DNA from: Algoriphagus marinus
GTDB taxonomy: Bacteria; Bacteroidota; Bacteroidia; Cytophagales; Cyclobacteriaceae
Length of the DNA stretch: 64,000 bases
Reading direction: 5' to 3'
Assembly (NCBI RefSeq): GCF_001936475.1
Contig: NZ_MSPQ01000001.1
Span: 248,001 to 312,000, forward strand
Below the pieces are notes generated by a model. It worked only from the letters and a program-made list of their open reading frames with translations, made no database searches and had not been told where the DNA came from. Below are positions 9,176 through 16,722 of this stretch, one piece after another. Positions within the stretch are counted from its first letter, which is position 1. Every line of letters starts with the position of its first letter. Both the position numbers and the translations under genes were made by a program.

Positions 9176-10354
9176 ATGAACACTTTACTTTCAATCCTTT
9201 CAGCTTCAATTCTCAGCTACTTATTTTTAAGTGCAGGCTATCAGTTGATCTTGGCTTTTGCATCAAAGACCTATAGAAAACCAATTTTTTCGAAAGAAAA
9301 TGAGGAAAAACCCTTGGTAATCGTAGTGCCGAGCTATAAGTCAGACGCTACGATCATCGAGTCTACAAAGGCAAATCTTGCACTTTGTGCAGCACATAAA
9401 AACATTTGCTATCTGGTTATAGCAGATTCACTTCAATCTGAAACCCGGGCTTCGCTTCGAGTGATGGGCGCTCAAGTATTAGAGGTTGCCTTTGAAAAAA
9501 GCACTAAAGTAAAATCCCTAAAAGCAGCGGTTGATTATTTGTCTACTCGCGAGGCTTTCGATACCGTATTAGTTTTGGATGCAGACAATGTGCTTCACCC
9601 AGACTTTTATGAGGCGATTCTTTCCAATCGTGCAGCAGGTCATCAAGTAATTCAAGGCGAGCGATTACCGGCGAATCTAAATACCGGAATGGCAATTTTG
9701 GATGGTTTGTCTGAAAAAGCAAACCAAGAAATGCTTTGCAAAGGAGCCAATCAATTGGGTCTTTCCAGCAAGTTGACTGGTTCAGCCATGGCTTTAGACT
9801 TTGAAGTTTTTGCGGAGTTTATACCACGATTAAATGCTATTGGAGGATTTGATAAGGAGCTTGAGCTTTTATTGACAGCGAAAAGCGTCTGGATTCAGTA
9901 TGCTCCTGACCTTGCCGTTTATGATGAAAAAGTAAGTAACACTGCAGACTTTGCTAAGCAACGTGGCAGATGGCTAGAGAGTCAATATACCTTCTTCAAA
10001 AAATCAATCGGTCCAGCGATCAAGCAAGTGTTTGCAGGAAATTTTGACTACCTGCACAAAAGCCTTCAATTGGCGCTACCTCCCCGTGTTTTGGCCCCTA
10101 TTGCTTTGGTGATGTTAAGCTTGATTAATCTGATTTTAGGGTTTTCAGTCTTGGCATTGGGAAGTCTAGTTACACTTTTCATTCTACTTGGATCCTATTT
10201 CATCGTCTTGCCTCAGTCCATGTGGTTAGCTCAGTCAGCGATTATTTTCAAAGCGATACCGGGACTTTTTGGTGCAGGGATTAAATCATTGACTTGGATG
10301 AAGCGATCCAAAAAAGAGTTTTTGCACACCAAGCATAACCCTATCAACTCATGA
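9176..10354 (+). CDS. Membrane-bound family 2 glycosyltransferase
   Basis: Predicted processive-type or membrane-anchored GT2 enzyme of 392 residues. One N-terminal helix (about 5-27), then a GT-A domain: VIVVPSYKSDATI near 46-58, the metal/nucleotide motif LDADN near 138-142, and the acceptor motif KQRGRW (Q/R-x-x-R-W type) near 265. Two or three C-terminal helices (about 300-370) follow. The layout resembles cellulose-synthase-like and NodC-like enzymes. Its stop overlaps the start of the 46-residue small membrane protein (ATGA). Product unknown. Confidence 0.82.
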   Translation: MNTLLSILSASILSYLFLSAGYQLILAFASKTYRKPIFSKENEEKPLVIVVPSYKSDATIIESTKANLALCAAHKNICYLVIADSLQSETRASLRVMGAQVLEVAFEKSTKVKSLKAAVDYLSTREAFDTVLVLDADNVLHPDFYEAILSNRAAGHQVIQGERLPANLNTGMAILDGLSEKANQEMLCKGANQLGLSSKLTGSAMALDFEVFAEFIPRLNAIGGFDKELELLLTAKSVWIQYAPDLAVYDEKVSNTADFAKQRGRWLESQYTFFKKSIGPAIKQVFAGNFDYLHKSLQLALPPRVLAPIALVMLSLINLILGFSVLALGSLVTLFILLGSYFIVLPQSMWLAQSAIIFKAIPGLFGAGIKSLTWMKRSKKEFLHTKHNPINS

Positions 10355-10491
10355 TCACCGAAGGAGTGCCTTGGATCATTCTTCTTCCGCTTGCCATTTT
10401 ATTCTTGGTCTGGGGAGTTAGGAACAGTAAAGCAGAGTTGGCAGCGTCCACGTTGAAAATCAAAAAAAGTAAAAAATCGAAGAAGTCATGA
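10351..10491 (+). CDS. Small single-pass membrane protein, 46 residues
   Basis: A short gene exactly filling the gap between two glycosyltransferase genes: its ATG overlaps the upstream TGA and its TGA overlaps the downstream ATG, both in ATGA form, which argues strongly for translation coupling. The peptide has a short N-terminus (MITEGVPW), one hydrophobic helix (about 8-23) and a very basic tail (KIKKSKKSKKS). No family is recognised. By position it may anchor or regulate the neighbouring glycosyltransferases or the polymerase; that is inference. Confidence 0.7.
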   Translation: MITEGVPWIILLPLAILFLVWGVRNSKAELAASTLKIKKSKKSKKS

Positions 10492-11648
10492 AACCAAAAT
10501 TAGCGATACTACTCATTGTTAAATCACTTCCCTGGAGATTCAAAGGAGGCATTCAAACCCATACTTGGGATCTAGCGCAAGCTTTGCAGCAAAAAGGAAA
10601 TGAGGTAACCGTACTCACAGGTGGTTCATTTTTTCAAAAGGAAAAAGTAATACAGCGAGATGGAATTACGATCGTGGACCTTCCTTATTTTCCTGGTAGA
10701 TATGTTCCCTTTATTTCTTTTTTGGCAGAAGAGTTTGCTTTTAATCAGCAAGTAAAAAGCTGGGTGAATGCCAATCATGCAGCATTCGATATCATTCATG
10801 CGCAGGGAAGAAGTGGGTATTTATTGTATCAAAATCCTACGCTTCATGCTAAAATTATCCAGACGATTCATGGGATGACAGGGATCGAATCTAAGTCCGA
10901 TACCAATCAAAACTTGAACACCAGACTTCATCGATTTTTTGCTGAGAAATGGGAAAATAGGCTGCTTCAAGTTTCCAGCAAAGCGATCGCAGTTAGTGAA
11001 GATTTAAGAACGTCTGTGATTCAAAAAAACGAAGGATCGGCTACAAAAATCAATGTAATTCCAAATGGTGTCGGTCAATTGATCCAAGATTCTAAAAAAG
11101 GATACAATCAAGTAGTAAATCGGTTTGTATTTGTGGGAAGACTTCATCCTGTGAAAGGACTTGCTCCTTTGGTTCAAGCCTTAGCAAAATCTGAGCAGAA
11201 AATCTATCTGGACATCATTGGAGAAGGACCACAGCGAGAGGAATTAGAAGCTCTGGTATTAAGGTTGAATTTGCAGCATCAGGTACGTTTTCTGGGAGCT
11301 TTCGAAAACTCAACCATCCAGCATTTGCTTCCTCACTACAAAGGTTTGGTACTTCCATCGGTCTATGAATCTCAGGGGATCGTTTTGCTTGAGGCCAATC
11401 TTCAAGGGATTCCGGTGATCGCATCTGACCTGCCATCTATCCGGGAGAGTGTCACTCCAGGCTTTAACGGGATGCTTTGTGATCCAAATCAGCCCGAGGC
11501 TTTTACCGAAGCCATGAGCTTTCTACTAGCTAATCCCGTAGATGCCAAACGCATGGGGACGCAAGGCAAACAGCGCGTAATCGAAGATTACTCTTGGAAC
11601 ACCATCGCAGATCAAACCATTGCCCTTTACCATCAAATTGCCAGCTAA
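10488..11648 (+). CDS. Glycosyltransferase family 4
   Basis: Predicted retaining GT-B glycosyltransferase of 386 residues. N-terminal domain with GGIQTHTWDLAQALQQKGNEV near 17-37; C-terminal domain with FVFVGRLHPVKGL near 210-222, IIGEGPQREEL, and the E-x7-E catalytic block PSVYESQGIVLLEA near 288-301 followed by GIPVIASD. These are classical GT4 signatures. It overlaps the preceding small gene and the following flippase gene by 4 and 1 bases, so it is in the core of operon b. Sugar specificity is not deducible. Confidence 0.88.
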   Translation: MKPKLAILLIVKSLPWRFKGGIQTHTWDLAQALQQKGNEVTVLTGGSFFQKEKVIQRDGITIVDLPYFPGRYVPFISFLAEEFAFNQQVKSWVNANHAAFDIIHAQGRSGYLLYQNPTLHAKIIQTIHGMTGIESKSDTNQNLNTRLHRFFAEKWENRLLQVSSKAIAVSEDLRTSVIQKNEGSATKINVIPNGVGQLIQDSKKGYNQVVNRFVFVGRLHPVKGLAPLVQALAKSEQKIYLDIIGEGPQREELEALVLRLNLQHQVRFLGAFENSTIQHLLPHYKGLVLPSVYESQGIVLLEANLQGIPVIASDLPSIRESVTPGFNGMLCDPNQPEAFTEAMSFLLANPVDAKRMGTQGKQRVIEDYSWNTIADQTIALYHQIAS

Positions 11649-12958
11649 TGAAATCGCTTCTAAAAAGTAAATTGATTTCTGGTACCGTCTTAGCACTTGG
11701 AGGGCAGGCAGCTTTCTTGATGAGCAACATGATCTTGTTTCTTGTCGTGGTTCGGGAGTTTTCGCAGGCAGATTTCGGAGTTTGGGGATTGTATCTGACC
11801 ATTATCGCCTTGCTGGATGGACTGCGACAGGGACTTTTACAAAATGGATTGACTCGCTTTTTGATCATCAATCCGGCATCTGAAAAGCAGATCCTCGGTG
11901 CTGGACTTTTCCTTCATCTTGTTTACATCGCTTTCGCTTCGGCGGTCTTAGCAGTTTTTGCTGGGCCAATTGCTCAGTTTTGGAATATGCCTAGCATGGA
12001 AGAGTTGCTGAAGCTTTCTTTCCTTCCTTTGATGAGTATTGGTACGATTCAGGGCCTTTCTGTGTTATGCTTTGCCAAAGGTAAAAGTGCCGCTTATCTC
12101 CTACTTAATCTTAGCTATCTGATTGCATTTGTACTGGGCCTTGGTCTGGTTTTTTGGAATGGTGAGCTAAGCTTGACCTCTATTCTTTGGGTCCAGGGTT
12201 TCGCTTGTCTTTTCCCATTGGGTCTAGCTAGATTTTTTGCTCTAGGGAAAATTGGTTTTCCTACTTACCAGTGGATCAAAGAACTGCTCAGCTATGGCAA
12301 ATACATTGCAGGTACCAACCTGTTTTCGTTGCTTTTTCAAAAGGCAGACATCTTTATGATCGGCTACTTTTTGAATCCTGCGGCGGTGGGATTATTTCAC
12401 CTCGCGACTAAAATTATCCAATACATCGAGCTTCCTCTTTCGGCTTTGAGCCAAACGATTTATCCTCGATTGGCGGCTACTCACCGATCAAATGATGTCA
12501 CTCAACTAAACACGGAATATGGCCGCGGAATACTGCTTTTATTTGTACTGTTAGCTCCTGCAGCACTTTTGGTTTTGTTTTTTGCAAGTCCGATAGTGAC
12601 GCTACTGAGTTCAGAAGAATACCTGGGAACTGTCCCTTTATTGATGATTTTGGTTCCGGCCACTTTGATCAAACCTTGGGGAAGGGTCTTCGGATTGGCG
12701 CTGGATGCAGTAGGGAAACCGCAGGTAAACTTTCAAATGTTGGGATTCAGTTTGACGGTCAATATCATCCTGAATTTCATTTTGATTCAAGCTTTTGGCT
12801 TGATCGGCGCAGCTGCAGCGACAAGCATCAGCATCGTAGCGACGATCATCCTCGGACAGATTCGAATCAAAAAGTATTTGGAAGTTTCTTCGGGAATGGC
12901 GCTAATCTATTTTGCCAAACAGACACTTACTCAAAACTTTAAATTAAAAACGTCATGA
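11648..12958 (+). CDS. Polysaccharide flippase (Wzx/PST family)
   Basis: Predicted flippase moving lipid-linked repeat units to the outer leaflet. The 436-residue protein has about 12 hydrophobic segments and the MOP-superfamily start (GGQAAFLMSNMILFLVVVREFS...FGVWGLYLTI). ATG at 11648 overlaps the preceding stop; the frame continues to 11594 but that would only add residues antisense-free of any membrane signal and overlap the glycosyltransferase. With the Wzy-like gene in the same operon this points to a Wzx/Wzy-dependent pathway. It overlaps the next gene by 4 bases. Confidence 0.87.
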   Translation: MKSLLKSKLISGTVLALGGQAAFLMSNMILFLVVVREFSQADFGVWGLYLTIIALLDGLRQGLLQNGLTRFLIINPASEKQILGAGLFLHLVYIAFASAVLAVFAGPIAQFWNMPSMEELLKLSFLPLMSIGTIQGLSVLCFAKGKSAAYLLLNLSYLIAFVLGLGLVFWNGELSLTSILWVQGFACLFPLGLARFFALGKIGFPTYQWIKELLSYGKYIAGTNLFSLLFQKADIFMIGYFLNPAAVGLFHLATKIIQYIELPLSALSQTIYPRLAATHRSNDVTQLNTEYGRGILLLFVLLAPAALLVLFFASPIVTLLSSEEYLGTVPLLMILVPATLIKPWGRVFGLALDAVGKPQVNFQMLGFSLTVNIILNFILIQAFGLIGAAAATSISIVATIILGQIRIKKYLEVSSGMALIYFAKQTLTQNFKLKTS

Positions 12959-13761
12959 ATTTAACTTTCGGACAAGCACAGGTTTTTACCAGTTCCAGAA
13001 TGAATCAATCTCCGATTCTATCGAAGGTTTTCAATCAAATTTTCGGCTATACCAATGTGGGTAATTACGCCAGGTTTACGATTTTCAAAAAATTGATCAA
13101 GGAGATCTCCTTTTCTGAAAAGCCAGAGATTCTAGATCTCGGAACTGGATATGGAGAATATGCCTTCAGCCTAGCGACAGCGATGCCAAAGGCGATTGTC
13201 CATGCCTTAGATATCGATGGAGATCGAGTAGCAACAGTAAATCAAGCGATTAGTAAATCCCGGATTTCCAATGTTCGAACGCATCATGCTTTCTTGGAAA
13301 ACACGGCCATCTGCGATTTGGACTTTGTGTTTTCAGTCGATGTATTTGAGCATATTCTACCTGAGCAAATGCCATTTAAAACCGTCTATGAAAAGCTCAA
13401 GCCAGGAGGACATTTCCTAGTGAAAATTCCAAATGTTACTCAAAAGACTATTTTTCCGGAGCGCTATTTCGAGGAGCACCAAGATTGGTTGGAAGAGGAG
13501 CATGTAGGTCAAGTCTATGATTTGAAAGGTCTTCAGGAGCGTTTTGAATCAGAAGGATTTGAAATCGTTCATGCTTCCTACTCTGACGGAATCATTTCCC
13601 GCTTGGCTTGGGAGCTTGCCTATTTGGGTAAAAAAGCCGGGGTCATCACTCAATTGCTCAGCCTTCCGATTGCTAAAGGATTGATTCATTTGGATCGATT
13701 TTTCCACAACAAAAAAGATGGAAATGCCATCCAGGTCATTGGAAAAAAAGTTTATCCCTAA
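12955..13761 (+). CDS. Class I SAM-dependent methyltransferase
   Basis: A 268-residue soluble protein with a Rossmann methyltransferase core: motif I EILDLGTGYGEYAF near 57-70, the acidic end of strand 2 HALDID near 82-87, DFVFSVDVFEHI near 122-133 and LKPGGHFLVKIP near 147-158. Most like methyltransferase type 11/12 enzymes. In an exopolysaccharide operon the likely substrate is a sugar residue or lipid-linked glycan (inference). Overlaps its neighbours by 4 and 1 bases. Confidence 0.85.
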   Translation: MNLTFGQAQVFTSSRMNQSPILSKVFNQIFGYTNVGNYARFTIFKKLIKEISFSEKPEILDLGTGYGEYAFSLATAMPKAIVHALDIDGDRVATVNQAISKSRISNVRTHHAFLENTAICDLDFVFSVDVFEHILPEQMPFKTVYEKLKPGGHFLVKIPNVTQKTIFPERYFEEHQDWLEEEHVGQVYDLKGLQERFESEGFEIVHASYSDGIISRLAWELAYLGKKAGVITQLLSLPIAKGLIHLDRFFHNKKDGNAIQVIGKKVYP

Positions 13762-14657
13762 TGAAAACCCCACTTGTCAGCATCATCACGGTTAATTACA
13801 AGCAACCCGAAGTAACCGGCGAGCTCTTGAAAAGTCTGGCGCAAATTAGTTACCCAAATCTGGAAGTGATTCTTGTGGACAACGAACAGTCCTTTTCAGA
13901 TGAAGGCTATTATCAGCAGCTTTTTACTGGAATAAAAGTGATTAACTCTCCCGAAAATTTGGGTTTTGCAGGAGCAAATAATTTGGGTATCAAAGCTGCA
14001 AAAGGAGAATACCTGTTCTTTTTGAATAATGATACCGAATTGGAAAATGGAGTAATTGAAAAGCTACTTCAGGCTTTTGATTCTCCAAAAGTCGGGGCAG
14101 TATCTCCAGTATTACGCTATGCGGAAAACCCGGAGAAAATTCAATTTGCAGGATACACGCCCATTCATCCCCTTACAGGAAGAAATTCTCCGATGAAGGA
14201 TTTGGCCTCACCAACTTTGGCTGAAACGCCCTATTTCCACGGAGCAGCTGTGATGATCCCAAAGCGGGTTCTGGATCAGGCAGGAAATATGGACGAAGAT
14301 TATTTTCTCTACTATGAGGAATTAGACTGGTCGCAGCGGATTCGAGAGGCGGGCTATGAATTGAAAGTATTGAAATCTGTGCATGTCTTGCACAAAGAAT
14401 CCATCAGTACAGGTAAAAACTCGCCGCTGAAAGTTTATTACCAGACTCGAAATCGAGTGCATTTTATGAGAAGAAACTTTGCAAATCCCTGGGGATTCCT
14501 TCTCTTTTTCTGCCTCGTTTCTCTGCCAAAAAATGTGATCAGCTTTTCCTTGAAGAAGCAAAAATCTCATCGAAAAGCATTTAATCTGGGCTGGAAACAT
14601 GCCCTTTTAGAAAATCGTTTTGGGTCCATTGATCCCAAAATTCTAATTGCAGCATAA
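13761..14657 (+). CDS. Family 2 glycosyltransferase (rhamnosyltransferase-like)
   Basis: A 298-residue GT-A glycosyltransferase. Visible: VSIITVNYKQPEVTGELLKSL near 6-26, NLGFAGANNLGIKAAKGEYLFFLNND near 66-91 (NND in place of a strict DxD), YFHGAAVMIPK near 158-168 and DYFLYYEELDWSQRIREAGY near 180-199. This is the WcaA/rhamnosyltransferase-like subgroup. A C-terminal hydrophobic patch (about 245-262) may touch the membrane. Last gene of operon b; the following ~105 bp hold the third operator array. Confidence 0.87.
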   Translation: MKTPLVSIITVNYKQPEVTGELLKSLAQISYPNLEVILVDNEQSFSDEGYYQQLFTGIKVINSPENLGFAGANNLGIKAAKGEYLFFLNNDTELENGVIEKLLQAFDSPKVGAVSPVLRYAENPEKIQFAGYTPIHPLTGRNSPMKDLASPTLAETPYFHGAAVMIPKRVLDQAGNMDEDYFLYYEELDWSQRIREAGYELKVLKSVHVLHKESISTGKNSPLKVYYQTRNRVHFMRRNFANPWGFLLFFCLVSLPKNVISFSLKKQKSHRKAFNLGWKHALLENRFGSIDPKILIAA

Positions 14658-14662
14658 TTCTT

Positions 14663-14746
14663 TATCGACCTCAAGAGTCATTCATCGAGGGATATTGTCG
14701 AGTAATCGAATGCTAAAAATCTTCAATGACTCAAGCCCTACTTTTA
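14663..14746 (+). promoter_or_regulatory. Operator array and promoter of EPS unit c
   Basis: CATTCATCGA starts at 14679 and GAGTAATCGA at 14700, exactly 21 bp apart; a further ATCG at 14664 is 20 bp upstream. The -7 box TACTTTTA (14739-14746, last base deviating from TAnnTTTG) starts 34 bp after the ATCG at 14705, the same distance as in units a and b. No -33 TTTG is evident. Confidence 0.6.
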
Positions 14747-14762
14747 TCAAAAATCAAACGAC

Positions 14763-15947
14763 ATGGAACTACTATTTTGGATATCGATCAGCATTGTTTT
14801 GTTCACCTTTTTGGGATATGGATTGGTGATTACGGTTTTGGCAGCTTTGAAAAAGAAGAAGCAAGCTTACCCGATTTTGGTAGAGGGAGATCTGCCCGAA
14901 GTGAGTCTGTTGATTGCCGCGTATAATGAGGAGGAAATTTTAAAAGATAAAATCTCTAATTCCCTTGAATTAGATTACCCGAAAGAAAAGTTGAAAATCA
15001 CCTTTGTTACAGACGGAACTTCGGATGGTAGCCTAGCGCTTCTATCGAAGTTTCCTGAAGTGACCTGCAATCACTCCTCAGCCCGTAAAGGGAAAATTGC
15101 GGCAATCAATCGGGTGATGCCAACGATCGATTCTCCCATTACCATTTTTACGGATGCCAATGTGATGCTAAATCCAGGGGCAATCCGAAACCTTGTTCAC
15201 CACTTCCAATCCAATCTGGTAGCTGCAGTCTCTGGGGAAAAGGTGGTTCAATCTGCCAAATCTGATGCAGCATCCGCCTCAGGTGAAGGCTTTTATTGGA
15301 AGTATGAATCTTACCTGAAAAAGAAAGATGCCGAATGGAATACCCTGGTCGGCTCTGCTGGCGAATTAGTGGCTATTCGAACTAATCTATATCAAGCCCC
15401 TGAAGAAGATACCATCATTGAGGATTTTGTGATGACGGTAAGACTGGCTTCGCAAGGCTATCAAGTAGCCTATGAACCTCAGGCGATTGCTGCAGAAACG
15501 GGTTCTGCCAATGTGGAGGAAGAAGAGAAGCGGAAAGTTAGGATTTCTGCCGGAGGTATTCAGGCGATCCGAAGACTTCCTGAAGCGATGAATTTTCTGA
15601 AACATCCCGGAATGACCTTTCAATACCTTTTGCACCGCGTACTTCGATGGACACTGATGCCAATAGCTTTGGTTTTTGCGCTGATTTCTTCAGCAATTCT
15701 TGTGGGTGAGGGGGCAATTTATCTGATTGCTTTTACTGCGCAGATTCTATTTTATGGACTGGCGTTAATTGGTTATTTCAGACGAAATCGGGCTACTTCC
15801 CAAAAGTATTTTCACATACCTTTTTATTTCACCTTTATGCACATTTGTGTGGTCAAAGGCTGGATCCGATATGTGAAAGGAAAGCAGTCAGTGACTTGGG
15901 AAAAGGCTTTGCGTGCATCAGCCCAACTTCAGTCGGCCGAAGTCTAA
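14763..15947 (+). CDS. Membrane family 2 glycosyltransferase
   Basis: A 394-residue processive-type GT2 enzyme in its own transcription unit. One N-terminal helix (about 4-26), then VSLLIAAYNEEEILKDKI near 45-62, TFVTDGTSDGS, the metal motif TDANVML near 125-131, EDFVMTVRLASQGYQVAYEP near 219-238 and RKVRISAGGIQAIRR near 257-271 in the place of Q-x-x-R-W. Three C-terminal helices (about 290-370). It ends in a 4-base tail-to-tail overlap with the response regulator gene, an unusually tight convergence. Substrate unknown. Confidence 0.84.
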   Translation: MELLFWISISIVLFTFLGYGLVITVLAALKKKKQAYPILVEGDLPEVSLLIAAYNEEEILKDKISNSLELDYPKEKLKITFVTDGTSDGSLALLSKFPEVTCNHSSARKGKIAAINRVMPTIDSPITIFTDANVMLNPGAIRNLVHHFQSNLVAAVSGEKVVQSAKSDAASASGEGFYWKYESYLKKKDAEWNTLVGSAGELVAIRTNLYQAPEEDTIIEDFVMTVRLASQGYQVAYEPQAIAAETGSANVEEEEKRKVRISAGGIQAIRRLPEAMNFLKHPGMTFQYLLHRVLRWTLMPIALVFALISSAILVGEGAIYLIAFTAQILFYGLALIGYFRRNRATSQKYFHIPFYFTFMHICVVKGWIRYVKGKQSVTWEKALRASAQLQSAEV

Positions 15948-16681
15948 AGCAGGTTCAGTCGATTAATCAAGGTCTCTTTATTTGCCCTAGAAATCGGAAT
16001 CACCTTGTCTTCAATCAGTAAGTTCGACTCTTCGATATCGACGATTTTGGAGATGTTGACGATGTAGGATCGGTGTACTTTTTGAAAATTAAAGCTAGAT
16101 AATCGATCCTCAGCATGTTTAATGGTCGTGTGGACGATGTAGCCTTTGGTTTTGGTCTTGAAAAGTGCATAATCTCCCTTGGCTTCCACAAATAAAATAT
16201 CTTCGATCTTTACCTTGATTAGTTTGGAGTCTACTTTTAGAAAGAGGCTGTTGTCTACAATTTTGGACATATTGATGGCTGCTTTTTCAGCAGTTTTCAA
16301 TCTATCAAAAGAAGCTTTTGCAATTTGAATTGCAGCATTTACTTCTTTGACTCCGTAGGGTTTTACCAAATAGCCAAAAGGACCTTTGTCTCGAGCACGG
16401 AGGACCGTCTCATTATCTGCATAGGCAGTGGTGAAGATAAAAGGAATGTCAAATTGATCCCGGATAATCTCAGCAAGTTCAACCCCGTCGATGTCACCGC
16501 TGATTTGTATATCCAGCAATGCCAGGTCAGGAAGGTCTTTATTGCAGATATCGATTGCAGTGTCTGCATTATCTGCGACACCAACTACTTGGTGATTTAA
16601 TATTCTAAGAATATCCTTTAAGCTCTCAGAGATTAATAGATCATCTTCGACGATTAGGACTTTCAGTTTGCTCATTTCCAT
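15944..16681 (-). CDS. LytTR-family response regulator
   Basis: A DNA-binding response regulator of 245 residues. Receiver domain (about 6-120) with acidic pair D13/D14, phospho-acceptor D57 (LALLDIQ), and the conserved lysine in VKPYG near 106-110. A short helical linker leads to a LytTR DNA-binding domain (about 148-245: EDILFVEAKGDYALF, KVHRSYIVNISKI, IPISRANKE). LytTR proteins bind two direct repeats 21 bp apart; that spacing occurs in four arrays in this window. Encoded 41 bp downstream of the histidine kinase gene, same strand, so almost certainly cotranscribed. Probable regulator of the exopolysaccharide locus (inference). Confidence 0.92.
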   Translation of the reverse strand: MEMSKLKVLIVEDDLLISESLKDILRILNHQVVGVADNADTAIDICNKDLPDLALLDIQISGDIDGVELAEIIRDQFDIPFIFTTAYADNETVLRARDKGPFGYLVKPYGVKEVNAAIQIAKASFDRLKTAEKAAINMSKIVDNSLFLKVDSKLIKVKIEDILFVEAKGDYALFKTKTKGYIVHTTIKHAEDRLSSFNFQKVHRSYIVNISKIVDIEESNLLIEDKVIPISRANKETLINRLNLL

Positions 16682-16722
16682 GATTTAAATGAACAAATTA
16701 AAATTGGAAAATGCCAAAAAGT

